A stretch of DNA of 8,810 bases from Bacillota bacterium (GTDB lineage Bacteria; Bacillota; Clostridia; Lachnospirales; Lachnospiraceae). This document shows positions 1 through 7,162 of the stretch, piece by piece. The translations under genes and the position numbers were made by a program. The number at the start of each line of letters is the position of its first letter. Position 1 is the stretch's first letter. The stretch is taken from contig JAEZKD010000242.1 of the NCBI GenBank assembly GCA_023415655.1, positions 1 through 8,810 of the forward strand, written 5' to 3'. Under the pieces are notes generated by a model. That model was given only the letters and a program-made list of their open reading frames with translations, ran no database searches and had not been told where the DNA came from.

Positions 1-581
1 ACACCAGTCGCAAGTGCTAATATAAATGGAACCGTCAAGGCTCCTGTCGTTGCTCCAGAGGCATCAAAGGAAATTGCCAAAAATTCACGAGATGTGAAGA
101 TCGCAAGTATGAAAATAATACTATATATTACGAATAGTAATTTATACAGCGGAAAATTATATACGATTCTTATCAAACCAATTGCGAGCATAATTGCAAT
201 ACCAACGGAAACAACTACAACAATACTGCTTTTGGAGATAAGTCCAGAAGTCACTGAATCAACCTGTTGTGCGAGAATATGTAAATCAGGCTCTGCTACA
301 GATACAAAGAATCCAAGTAAAATACCTGCAAATGCAACAAACCAAAGCTTATTCGTCTTTGTAATTGTTGCACCCATATGATTACCAATTGGTGTAATAC
401 CTGTGTCGACACCAATAAGAAAAATTGTTAATCCAATGATGATGAGCACTGCACCGATTAAAAAGCGTGTAATCGCTGGAGTCTCAAGGGGTGTTAGAGT
501 AAAATGAAGTATTAATACGATGATTGTAATTGGGAGAACTGAAGATATTACTTCCTTTAATTTTGTTGAAAATACATTCAA
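1..581 (-). CDS. DUF1538 family integral membrane protein (C-terminus beyond the window)
   Basis: This partial gene begins at a TTG at 581-579 and reads off the left edge after 193 complete codons. The TTG is chosen because AGGAAG (594-589) lies 7 nt upstream and the protein then begins MNVFSTKLKEVISSVLPI, a natural start for the family; no ATG gives a better start. Hydrophobic segments fall at about residues 12-30, 39-58, 79-97, 117-137 and 146-163, with another beginning near 180. Conserved-looking stretches are GVDTGITPIG (57-66), VAEPDLH (95-101) and FDASGATTGALTVPF (172-186), which I recognise as DUF1538. The family is a polytopic inner-membrane protein of unknown function, often encoded as two tandem domains or adjacent genes, so a second copy may lie just to the left. 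A transport role is plausible from the topology, but the substrate is unknown. It has its own promoter and leader, and is separated from the ABC operon by a terminator. Confidence 0.85.
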   Translation of the reverse strand, partial: MNVFSTKLKEVISSVLPITIIVLILHFTLTPLETPAITRFLIGAVLIIIGLTIFLIGVDTGITPIGNHMGATITKTNKLWFVAFAGILLGFFVSVAEPDLHILAQQVDSVTSGLISKSSIVVVVSVGIAIMLAIGLIRIVYNFPLYKLLFVIYSIIFILAIFTSREFLAISFDASGATTGALTVPFILALATG

Positions 582-615
582 TGAGTTTCTTCCTTTCTTA
601 TTAAATTTTTATTTA

Positions 616-654
616 CTACGTAAACATTCCATATACTACATTCGTTTCATTCAT
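616..654 (-). CDS. Possible 12-codon leader ORF upstream of the DUF1538 gene
   Basis: An ATG at 654-652 opens a short frame reading MNETNVVYGMFT and ending in TAG at 618-616. It is preceded by a very strong Shine-Dalgarno, AAAAGGAGGG (674-665), with a spacer of 10-11 nt, slightly long but workable. The stop lies 34 nt before the TTG start of the DUF1538 gene and in a different frame. It is therefore not an N-terminal extension unless a frameshift exists. The SD is better than that of the gene downstream, suggesting real translation, perhaps as a leader peptide that tunes downstream expression. The peptide has no run of a single amino acid as in classical attenuators. Function unknown; conservation in relatives would decide it. 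Confidence 0.35.
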   Translation of the reverse strand: MNETNVVYGMFT

Positions 655-683
655 TGCTTTTATTCCCTCCTTTTCTAAACTTT

Positions 684-696
684 GGTTAAATTAACC
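684..696. promoter_or_regulatory. 13-bp palindrome, candidate operator
   Basis: GGTTAAATTAACC is a perfect palindrome with 6-bp arms around one central base. It lies immediately downstream of the -10 box of the DUF1538 promoter, about where transcription would begin. That is a typical place for a repressor site. The regulator is not identifiable from this window. Confidence 0.4.
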
Positions 697-704
697 TAGA
701 TTTT

Positions 705-734
705 ATCATAACATATCAAAGAACCTTAGAGCAA
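705..734 (-). promoter_or_regulatory. Likely promoter of the DUF1538 transcript
   Basis: On the minus strand TTGCTC (734-729) and TATGAT (710-705) are separated by 18 nt, a reasonable sigma-70/SigA pair with a good -10 and a moderate -35. It lies between the terminator of the ABC operon and the leader ORF, where a promoter is needed. Confidence 0.5.
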
Positions 735-756
735 CCCTTGATTTACTTCTTACTAT

Positions 757-800
757 AAAAAACATGTCCCTTGTTTGTGTTCAAAAGGGACATGTTTTTT
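757..800. terminator. Bidirectional intrinsic terminator after the ABC exporter operon
   Basis: A perfect 16-bp inverted repeat (757-772 and 785-800) surrounds a 12-nt loop. The core arm is CATGTCCCTT/AAGGGACATG, flanked by A runs on the left and T runs on the right. Transcripts from either strand therefore end in a U tract. It lies 59 nt past the stop of the minus-strand permease gene and ends that operon before the DUF1538 promoter. Confidence 0.85.
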
Positions 801-858
801 TATAGCTCTTGTTTGATTAAGCTTTGATCACCTAACAATTATTAAAATATTATTACGT

Positions 859-3648
859 CTATTCTACACTTTTTAATGCTTCTACAGGTTCAATTCCATC
901 CAAAGATCGATTGGTAAATAAATTAACCAAAATTGCAAAGAGAAAGGACATAATCACTGCTATTACATAACTAATTGGATTAATTGACACTGCAAAATGA
1001 ATGGATGGCATCTTTAATACAAGCGTTAAACAATTGCCAAGCACATAACCAACTGGTAGCCCAAAAAAGATACCAATTGCAGTTAAAATCATGGTTTCTT
1101 TATTTACATAGGAATGGACCTCCCTGTCATAAAAACCAAGTACCTTAATTGTTGCAAGCTCTCTCTCACGTTCGGAAATATTGGTCGTAGATAACGTAAA
1201 GAGTACCGTGAATGCCAAACTAGCAGCCAAGATGATTAGGATATAAACAACCATGTTAATCAGCTGAAAGGCTGTTGCGAATTCTTCTTTGAGACTTTCT
1301 GTGCTGACAACTGAAATGATACCCTCTTGTTTGGATAATTCTTCTGCGTATCCCACTTCATCTATACCGGAATCCTTGAAATTAATAAATGCTCCATTCG
1401 GTTGATACTCTCCAAATAAGGATTCATAGACATCTTGTGTCATATAGACATTATTTCCTAGATAGTTTTTCACTAAGCTAGTGACTTTAACATCTCCTTG
1501 TTCTAAGCTTAAGTTCTGTAAGGACACCATGTCTCCTGCTGAAAAATCAAGCACCTCTCCTGCATTTTGTGTGACTAAAATACCGGTATCATCCAATTGA
1601 ATTGCCTCATCCTTAAGACTCTCTAGATAGATAAAGGAATTCAATGATTGCCCTCTTGGCACTACAATTAGTTGAACTTTTGTTTCATCCTTGTTGGAGT
1701 TGATAATTTTGACTGAATCAATCTGAACATTGATATAATTAACAGTATTTTCATTCTCTGAAAGATACGACAACAGCTTATCATTCTCGTTGGTTTTTGC
1801 CACGGCCATAATATCGTACAAATAAGTCTTTTCATACTGAAGTGGCATTAGCTCTGTCACAGAATCTTTGATTACAAATCCACATAATACCAATGCAGTA
1901 CATCCTGTGATACCAAAGATCGTCATGAAAAGACGCTTTTTATAACGGAATAGATTTCTTGCTGTTACTTTATTTAAAAAGGACAAGCGTTTCCAAATTG
2001 GTGTAAATCGCTCTAGTAAAACTCTTGAACCAGAACGTGGTGCTTTTGGTCGAATTAGTGTTGCAGGCATCTGCCTTAATTCATGTCTACAAGACAAGAT
2101 TGTCGCTAAAACGATTCCAAGTGTAAATAAAATTACACCTCCCAATCCATACACAACATCATAATGTAAAAGATACTCTGGCAATTGATACATCACACCA
2201 AAGACAACAAATATAATCTTTGGTAATGCAATAAAGCCTAATAGATTACCAAGGATACCTCCGAGTATACATGCAGATAAGGTATATATGATATATTTTC
2301 TTTGAATTTCTAAATTGGTATAGCCCAATGACTTATAAGTACCAATCAAGCCACGATCCTCTTCTACTCTTCGCGTAATCGTTGTTAAACTAATCAAAAT
2401 TGCAACGACAAAGAATATGATTGGGAATACCGTTCCTAGGGTTTCAATGCAATCTGCATCCGACTGTATATTCGCATAGCCACTCAAGGAGCTTCGATCC
2501 TGAACATACCACTGAGTCATTGGTAGCTCGTTAATCTCCTTACGTGCAGATTCTTGTTCTTTCTCTGCCTTTGCATGATTCTCATTAAATTCCTGTCTTG
2601 CTTGTAAAAGTTCTTCTTCCCCTTTTACTAACTTCTTTTCATTCTCTGCTAGTTCTTGTTGGTAAGCCTTTAACTCTTTGTCTGACTCAATCTCCTGTGT
2701 TGACATCTGAGAGAAAAGCAATTCTACTTCTGCTTTCGCTTGATTCAAGGCTACTTTATTCTTATCGAGCTCAGCTTGTGAAGCATCGATCTGTTGTCTT
2801 GCATCATCCAGTTCTTCTCTTAGCGTTGTTTCTGCTTCTGATAATTCCTCTTGTGCTTTTGATACAATTTCATCATAACGTGCTTGTTCCCGCTGTGGTT
2901 TTATCTGCGTTTCAATTGCTTGAACCACCTGACCTACATAGTCTTTATAGTCATTCGAATAGGTATTTAGCTCTTTCGAATCCTTAAGTTGGAGGTCAAT
3001 GGCGGTATAGATGTCACGCTTAACTGCTTGATCTAACACAAAAAAGGTAAAGTCTGTGCTTGCTGTCGATCGAAAGGCTGCAGCACCCTCATCACTATTG
3101 ATATCCAGGGCATCTGTTACAATACCTGTAATTGTAAATTCCGTATGAAGAAAATTTGGTTCTTCCTCCTGACCATCAACCGTTTCAAGTACTTCTTCAA
3201 TGGTCACCTTATCACCGATTGTTTTTCCAGTCTTTGAACTATATTTTTTCGTAACTACAATCTCATCGTTTGCTTTCGGAAGTTCTCCTTTCATGACATA
3301 AGGTCGATTGAGCCCATGTTCCTTGATGGTCTTTATCTCAACACTCTGTTTTTTATCCCCATCTTGCACATACACGGTTTCACTATAATCACCTTCAATC
3401 CTTAGTACTTCTTTTACGGATTCTAATGCTTTTATATCATCCTCCGTTAAGCCTAACGTTGATACAATTCGTATATCGAATAGATCTTGTTGGTCAAAAA
3501 AATAATCTGCTGAATGCCGTAAATCGACGCAGGCCGCTTTTACTCCAGTTAACATCGTAACTCCAAGCACTGTGATAATTAGTAGGGAAACAAATCTTTT
3601 TTTCTCTTTTATGATTGAACGCCAGATGTCTTTACTATATGCTTTCAT
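859..3648 (-). CDS. FtsX/MacB-type ABC transporter permease with extracellular coiled coil
   Basis: This 929-residue membrane protein is the permease of an ABC exporter and pairs with the ATPase encoded 17 nt upstream. A membrane segment lies at about 19-38, followed by a large extracytoplasmic region to about 405. That region contains a strongly charged heptad-like stretch (about 252-375, rich in E, K, Q, A and L) predicted as a coiled coil. A first FtsX module follows, with membrane segments near 407-425, 453-474, 476-487 and 499-520. After a cytoplasmic linker, another membrane segment (about 573-593) precedes a second extracytoplasmic domain (about 595-790). The last FtsX module has segments near 796-819, 853-878 and 892-911. 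Short cytoplasmic motifs RRVEEDRGLIGTYKSLGY (426-443) and ISERERELATIKVLGF (824-839) match the coupling region of FtsX-family permeases. Start: ATG with GAGAGGT just upstream. The substrate is unknown; the family includes lipoprotein, antimicrobial-peptide and cell-wall-hydrolase-control systems. Expression is probably under the divergent TetR regulator. Confidence 0.9.
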   Translation of the reverse strand: MKAYSKDIWRSIIKEKKRFVSLLIITVLGVTMLTGVKAACVDLRHSADYFFDQQDLFDIRIVSTLGLTEDDIKALESVKEVLRIEGDYSETVYVQDGDKKQSVEIKTIKEHGLNRPYVMKGELPKANDEIVVTKKYSSKTGKTIGDKVTIEEVLETVDGQEEEPNFLHTEFTITGIVTDALDINSDEGAAAFRSTASTDFTFFVLDQAVKRDIYTAIDLQLKDSKELNTYSNDYKDYVGQVVQAIETQIKPQREQARYDEIVSKAQEELSEAETTLREELDDARQQIDASQAELDKNKVALNQAKAEVELLFSQMSTQEIESDKELKAYQQELAENEKKLVKGEEELLQARQEFNENHAKAEKEQESARKEINELPMTQWYVQDRSSLSGYANIQSDADCIETLGTVFPIIFFVVAILISLTTITRRVEEDRGLIGTYKSLGYTNLEIQRKYIIYTLSACILGGILGNLLGFIALPKIIFVVFGVMYQLPEYLLHYDVVYGLGGVILFTLGIVLATILSCRHELRQMPATLIRPKAPRSGSRVLLERFTPIWKRLSFLNKVTARNLFRYKKRLFMTIFGITGCTALVLCGFVIKDSVTELMPLQYEKTYLYDIMAVAKTNENDKLLSYLSENENTVNYINVQIDSVKIINSNKDETKVQLIVVPRGQSLNSFIYLESLKDEAIQLDDTGILVTQNAGEVLDFSAGDMVSLQNLSLEQGDVKVTSLVKNYLGNNVYMTQDVYESLFGEYQPNGAFINFKDSGIDEVGYAEELSKQEGIISVVSTESLKEEFATAFQLINMVVYILIILAASLAFTVLFTLSTTNISERERELATIKVLGFYDREVHSYVNKETMILTAIGIFFGLPVGYVLGNCLTLVLKMPSIHFAVSINPISYVIAVIMSFLFAILVNLFTNRSLDGIEPVEALKSVE

Positions 3649-3665
3649 AAATATTACCTCTCATC

Positions 3666-4367
3666 CTACCATTCAATCTCTGAAATTGGAGTTGGATTCT
3701 CATTACATGTAACATCCACTACTTTCCCACTTTTAAACCGAATTAATCGGTCAGCCATTGGTGCTAATGCGGAATTATGTGTAATGATTAATACGGTAAT
3801 GTTCTCTTTTCTACAAGTATCCTGTAATAGCTGCAAAATCTGCTTGCCCGTATTATAATCCAATGCTCCCGTTGGTTCGTCACAAAGTAATAGCTTTGGA
3901 TTTTTCGCTAGTGCTCTTGCAATTGATACACGCTGTTGTTCTCCACCCGAAAGCTGTGCTGGGAAATTCCCTTTACGCTCTGAGAGCCCAACCTTATCCA
4001 ATACTTCTGATACATCCATTGCATTCTTAGAAACTTGAACAGCAAGTTCTACATTCTCCATCGCTGTCAAATTAGGCACTAAATTGTAAAATTGAAATAC
4101 AAATCCGATATCAGATCGTCGATATCCAACTAGCTTTTTTTTATCATATTTCGTAATCTCATTTCCATCAACAAGAATCTGTCCTGAGGTTGGAATATCC
4201 ATTCCTCCTAATATATTAAGTGCAGTTGTTTTTCCAGCTCCAGAGGCACCTAGAATGACTGCTAATTCTCCCTTTTCTACCTGAAAGGAGGCTTGATCCA
4301 ATGCTTTGATTGAAGTTTCTCCTGTTTTATATTCCATACTAACCTTGTTAAATTCAATATATGACAT
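3666..4367 (-). CDS. ABC transporter ATP-binding protein (MacB/LolD-type)
   Basis: This 233-residue ATPase energises the adjacent FtsX-type permease at the cytoplasmic face of the membrane. Counting from the ATG at 4367, it shows Walker A GASGAGKT (40-47), a Q-loop at FVFQFYNLVP (89-98), the signature LSGGEQQR (139-146), Walker B LLLCDEPTGALD (159-170, catalytic E164) and the switch histidine in ITHN (H197). All catalytic parts are intact, and the length and motifs fit the MacB/LolD/YknY group. The open frame extends 14 codons further to a TTG at 4409, but that extension (MFNKVFKDKRRKKQ) is basic and unlike the family. AAAAGGAG (4385-4378) sits 10 nt before the ATG, so the ATG is the true start. 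The gene is first in a two-gene operon, divergent from the TetR gene. Confidence 0.95.
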   Translation of the reverse strand: MSYIEFNKVSMEYKTGETSIKALDQASFQVEKGELAVILGASGAGKTTALNILGGMDIPTSGQILVDGNEITKYDKKKLVGYRRSDIGFVFQFYNLVPNLTAMENVELAVQVSKNAMDVSEVLDKVGLSERKGNFPAQLSGGEQQRVSIARALAKNPKLLLCDEPTGALDYNTGKQILQLLQDTCRKENITVLIITHNSALAPMADRLIRFKSGKVVDVTCNENPTPISEIEW

Positions 4368-4377
4368 TTGTTTCTTT

Positions 4378-4385
4378 CTCCTTTT
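4378..4385 (-). promoter_or_regulatory. Ribosome binding site that fixes the ATPase start
   Basis: AAAAGGAG on the minus strand lies 10 nt before the ATG at 4367-4365. It falls inside the longer open frame that begins at a TTG at 4409, which argues that the longer frame is not the translated form. Confidence 0.75.
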
Positions 4386-4398
4386 ATCTTTGAACACC

Positions 4399-4409
4399 TT
4401 GTTGAACAA
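4399..4409. promoter_or_regulatory. Small palindrome at the predicted start of the ABC transcript
   Basis: TTGTTGAACAA has 5-bp arms around a central G. It lies 6-16 nt downstream of the -10 box of the exporter promoter, near the expected transcription start. It shares the TTGTT/AACAA half-site with the two other inverted repeats in this intergenic region and may be an extra repressor site. It is short and could be chance. Confidence 0.35.
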
Positions 4410-4414
4410 TTGAT

Positions 4415-4443
4415 AGTATACAATAACTAAATTTCCATATCAA
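4415..4443 (-). promoter_or_regulatory. Promoter of the ABC exporter operon
   Basis: On the minus strand TTGATA (4443-4438) and TATACT (4420-4415) are 17 nt apart, near consensus for the housekeeping sigma factor. The first bases of the -35 overlap the end of the large inverted repeat at 4442-4470, so a protein bound there would compete with RNA polymerase. Confidence 0.75.
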
Positions 4444-4470
4444 TCAACAATCCAAGATAGATTGTTGATT
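4442..4470. promoter_or_regulatory. Large inverted repeat between the divergent promoters, likely TetR operator
   Basis: AATCAACAATC (4442-4452) and GATTGTTGATT (4460-4470) are perfect 11-bp arms around a 7-nt spacer. The repeat fills nearly the whole gap between the -35 boxes of the exporter promoter (ends at 4443) and the TetR-gene promoter (begins at 4474). Dyads between divergent promoters are the usual target of a neighbouring TetR-family repressor. This is the best operator candidate in the window. Confidence 0.65.
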
Positions 4471-4473
4471 AAC

Positions 4474-4502
4474 TTGAACACAACATGTTGTCGTGTTATG
4501 AT
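4474..4502 (+). promoter_or_regulatory. Promoter of the TetR-family regulator gene
   Basis: TTGAAC (4474-4479) and TATGAT (4497-4502) are separated by 17 nt. Transcription would begin about 4508-4510, leaving a short 5' leader that starts close to the AAAGGGGG ribosome binding site (4508-4515). The spacer contains a 12-bp palindrome. Confidence 0.7.
4480..4491. promoter_or_regulatory. 12-bp palindrome in the spacer of the TetR-gene promoter
   Basis: ACAACATGTTGT is a perfect palindrome that begins directly after the -35 box. Its half-site CAACA/TGTTG also occurs in the arms of the larger repeat at 4442-4470. A regulator bound here would block the regulator's own promoter, so it is a candidate autoregulatory site. 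Confidence 0.55.
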
Positions 4503-4523
4503 TAGAGAAAGGGGGATGACTGA

Positions 4524-5072
4524 ATGAAAAAACAACCTCATATTACAGAACAAACGAAAACCTGTTTAAGAGATGCGTTTTGGAAACTTTATTCTGAAAA
4601 ACCAATTGAAAAAATAACAATTAAAGAAATCACCGAGCTGGCTGGCTATAATCGTGGAACTTTTTACTTATACTATAAAGACGTCTACGATATCCTATCT
4701 CAGATAGAACAAGATATTCTAGATAACATACGGCTCGCAGTTGATGTGATCCAACAAAAAGATCCTGAGGATTTTACTAATAATTTAAGCATTTTTGTAG
4801 AATTAATGCAAACTTATTCGAAATATTCTACGGTACTTTTAGGTGGCAATGGAGATCCTCTATTTACGACTCAATTAAAAGAGCTTATTTGGCCTTTGAT
4901 TCAACGATTCTTTCTTCCTTTTAAGGAGCTTAATGAGTATCATATGAGCCTTTTAGCAGAATTTTATTTATCCGGCATCTTGGCTGCTGTTTCAAAATGG
5001 AATTTAGACCCAAAGATTACTCTAGATGAATTCATTACCTTTATGGTAAAACAAATCTTCCCTATGATTTAG
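4524..5072 (+). CDS. TetR/AcrR-family transcriptional regulator, probable repressor of the ABC exporter
   Basis: This 182-residue protein has an N-terminal TetR-type DNA-binding domain (about 8-58). Its helix-turn-helix is ITIKEITELAGYNRGTFYLYYKD (31-53), with recognition helix around 42-50. The ligand/dimerisation domain (about 65-182) includes LLGGNGDPLFTTQLKELI (105-122), which resembles the C-terminal domain found in DhaS-like TetR regulators (TetR_C_7). Its ligand cannot be told from sequence. Start: ATG at 4524, with AAAGGGGG 8 nt upstream; an ATG at 4516 opens only a three-codon frame. The gene is divergent from the exporter operon. Inverted repeats cover both promoters, so the simplest reading is a repressor controlling itself and the exporter, relieved by a transported compound or an envelope-stress signal. 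Confidence 0.92.
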   Translation: MKKQPHITEQTKTCLRDAFWKLYSEKPIEKITIKEITELAGYNRGTFYLYYKDVYDILSQIEQDILDNIRLAVDVIQQKDPEDFTNNLSIFVELMQTYSKYSTVLLGGNGDPLFTTQLKELIWPLIQRFFLPFKELNEYHMSLLAEFYLSGILAAVSKWNLDPKITLDEFITFMVKQIFPMI

Positions 5073-5127
5073 CCTAAGATAGTAAAACCAACAAGAATTA
5101 GAAAACCATTCACTTGTCACAAACTAA

Positions 5128-5176
5128 CAAAGCTGTTAAAAATTCAGACCTTGCTACTGAATTCTTAACAGCTTTG
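5128..5176. terminator. Long hairpin between convergent genes, probable bidirectional terminator
   Basis: A 12-bp outer stem (CAAAGCTGTTAA, 5128-5139, with TTAACAGCTTTG, 5165-5176) continues through one A/C mismatch into a 7-bp inner stem (5141-5147 with 5157-5163) closing a 9-nt loop. It sits between the stops of the convergent TetR and GH127 genes. The flanking U tract is weak on both strands (TTAGTTTGT on the minus side), so termination may be incomplete, or the hairpin may mainly stabilise the mRNA 3' ends. Confidence 0.65.
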
Positions 5177-5186
5177 CATCCTATTT

Positions 5187-5200
5187 ACACTATATAGTGT
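5187..5200. repeat. 14-bp perfect palindrome just past the GH127 stop codon
   Basis: ACACTATATAGTGT is fully self-complementary with no spacer. It begins 7 nt after the end of the GH127 gene in its reading direction and lies 10 nt from the long hairpin. It cannot form a stable RNA hairpin because there is no loop, so a DNA-binding site or chance are the alternatives. Confidence 0.5.
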
Positions 5201-5207
5201 CTTGTGC

Positions 5208-7145
5208 TTATACTTCTTCTAGCATCCAAACTCTCATCTGGCTCTCGCCTCTATTTGCCCAAGCATAATATGGGATTGCAGTCATAACGACTTCTTCTTT
5301 CCAAGGGCGTTCCTCACTGTAGAGTTCTTCTCCTGTATGTATTCTAATGCCATTCACCTTCAAACATACCATCCCGTTTAAAACACCTTCCTTACAAGTG
5401 TAAGTCTGAGCATTCATCTTACTTGGAATTCGAAGTGCTTGAATATCTTCACCATTATCAATACCTTCAAAACAGTACACGATCGGTCCACGCATTAAGG
5501 CAACGCAGCCTACATTCGCTCTAACCTTTGGATTCGCGTAAACTTTACGTACTGGCATATCAAACATCACGTTTACCGTATCCTCTGCATTCCAGCTTCG
5601 TTTTAGATAGAGATAGCCTTTCTTTATGTAATCCTTAATTTCTATTCTCTCACCGTTGATCGTTACTTCCGTGTTACAATCCTCTAAATTAATATAATAT
5701 GGGATGTGTATCGCAAGCGTAAATATCTCATCGGTTTTCGGTAGCATACGATAAGATACCCTTCCTTCCCATGGATAGTTACTTTCTACTACAATATCTG
5801 CTTTATCAAGCTCTGCTCTCTGGCCAAGCAATAGATGTGAATAGATGATCTCTGAACTCTCACTCCATGCATAAGCTCCAAGAGAGGTTACCAAACGAAC
5901 GAGATTCGTAGGACAACAAGCACATTCATACCAACCCGGACGATTAGGTAGCACATGCTTATGCCCAAATATCTTTCCTGATACTTCTGGATTCACCTCA
6001 AGGGGATTCACATAAAAGTACTTTGTTCCATCTAGTTGTATTCCACTGATGGTACCGTTATATAATTCTCTTTCCATAATATCTGCATACATTCCATCCG
6101 GCTCAATTTCTAACATTCTCTTAGCAAAGAACACCATAGCAATCGAAGCACAGGTTTCAGCATATGCGATATCATTTGGAAGATCATAATCAATGGTAAA
6201 TGCTTCCCCTTCTACAGTCGAGCCAATTCCCCCTGTGATATACATTCTCTGCTGCACGATATTATTCCAAAGCCTTACACAAGCATCATATAGCCTTCTA
6301 TCCCCATCTTCACCAGCCAAATCTGCCATTGCAGTATACATGTAAACGGCACGTACGGAATGACCGACTGCCTTCTCTTGCTCATAGATTGGCTTATGCA
6401 TCTGGGCATAGGTAGTACTAAGTGGCTCTAAGTTATACTGTCCCCAGTGCTGCCAGCCTCGTTTCACCTTTTCTTCATAGTGATAATTTGGATTCTTACC
6501 TCTCTCCTCTAAAAAGAAACGTGCCATGTCCTTATACATTGCTTTTCCTGTTACACGGTAAAGCTTTAATAATCCAATCTCTACCTCCTGATGCCCTGGA
6601 ATCCCCCGTTCTTTTCCTTCACCAAACCTATGAATGATGTGCTCTGCCATTCGTTCCATTACATGCAGAAGCTTATCCTTTCTAGTTGCCTGATAATAAG
6701 CAACCGCAGCCTCCATCATATGCCCTGCACAATACAGCTCATGGCATTCCTGAAGATTTTGCCATCGGTGTTCTGGTTCCTTGATTGTAAAGAAAGTATT
6801 CAAATATCCATCTGGTTGTTGTGCCTTTGCAATGATATCTATAATTTCATCGGCTCTTTTTTCTAACTCTTGATTGGGCCTTACTGCTAAAGAGTATGCC
6901 ACTCCTTCTAACCATTTGGCTACATCACTGTCTTGAAAAACCATTCCATAAAATTCACCCTGACTTAAGCCTGCTGCAATGCGAAAATTCTCTATCGCAT
7001 GACTTTTAGCAACACCTGGAACTTCGTCATTGAGTACCTTTTCCTGAAACGGAATTACTACATCAATCATTCTGTCTTGCATTGTAGTCCAAAAAGCATC
7101 CTTAATTTGTACTTGCTTTACTGTGATTTCATTTGCATGTTTCAT
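5208..7145 (-). CDS. GH127 beta-L-arabinofuranosidase (HypBA1-like)
   Basis: This 645-residue protein belongs to glycoside hydrolase family 127, retaining exo-enzymes that release L-arabinofuranose from beta-linked arabino-oligosaccharides such as those of plant hydroxyproline-rich glycoproteins. It is close in length to Bifidobacterium HypBA1 (658 residues). The family's key residues are present with consistent offset: acid/base E314 in EGEAF, zinc ligands E330 and C332 in YAETCAS, nucleophile C410 and zinc ligand C411 in ECACCPTN (HypBA1 E322, E338, C340, C417, C418). The N-terminal two-thirds (about 10-425) is the alpha/alpha barrel; the rest is beta-rich. There is no signal peptide or membrane segment, so it acts in the cytoplasm on imported sugars. 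Start: ATG with GGAGG 7 nt upstream. The DUF4256 gene lies 17 nt upstream and is surely cotranscribed. No transporter or AraC/LacI-type regulator is adjacent. The family is secure; the exact linkage is inferred. Confidence 0.93.
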   Translation of the reverse strand: MKHANEITVKQVQIKDAFWTTMQDRMIDVVIPFQEKVLNDEVPGVAKSHAIENFRIAAGLSQGEFYGMVFQDSDVAKWLEGVAYSLAVRPNQELEKRADEIIDIIAKAQQPDGYLNTFFTIKEPEHRWQNLQECHELYCAGHMMEAAVAYYQATRKDKLLHVMERMAEHIIHRFGEGKERGIPGHQEVEIGLLKLYRVTGKAMYKDMARFFLEERGKNPNYHYEEKVKRGWQHWGQYNLEPLSTTYAQMHKPIYEQEKAVGHSVRAVYMYTAMADLAGEDGDRRLYDACVRLWNNIVQQRMYITGGIGSTVEGEAFTIDYDLPNDIAYAETCASIAMVFFAKRMLEIEPDGMYADIMERELYNGTISGIQLDGTKYFYVNPLEVNPEVSGKIFGHKHVLPNRPGWYECACCPTNLVRLVTSLGAYAWSESSEIIYSHLLLGQRAELDKADIVVESNYPWEGRVSYRMLPKTDEIFTLAIHIPYYINLEDCNTEVTINGERIEIKDYIKKGYLYLKRSWNAEDTVNVMFDMPVRKVYANPKVRANVGCVALMRGPIVYCFEGIDNGEDIQALRIPSKMNAQTYTCKEGVLNGMVCLKVNGIRIHTGEELYSEERPWKEEVVMTAIPYYAWANRGESQMRVWMLEEV

Positions 7146-7162
7146 CTTTTAACCTCCATGAT

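Noticed and set aside
94..381. Plus-strand open frame of 95 codons
   Set aside because: It lies antisense to the DUF1538 gene, whose minus-strand translation gives a coherent membrane protein with family motifs.
2598..2987. Plus-strand open frame of 129 codons
   Set aside because: It is the antisense of the coiled-coil part of the permease; its leucine-rich translation comes from the complement of glutamate/lysine-rich codons, and it has no ribosome binding site.
4368..4409. Fourteen-codon N-terminal extension of the ABC ATPase starting at TTG 4409
   Set aside because: It overlaps the AAAAGGAG ribosome binding site for the ATG at 4367, overlaps the predicted transcription start, and has no family resemblance.
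6422..6866. Two overlapping plus-strand open frames inside the GH127 gene
   Set aside because: They are antisense to the conserved glycosidase barrel and have no supporting signals.
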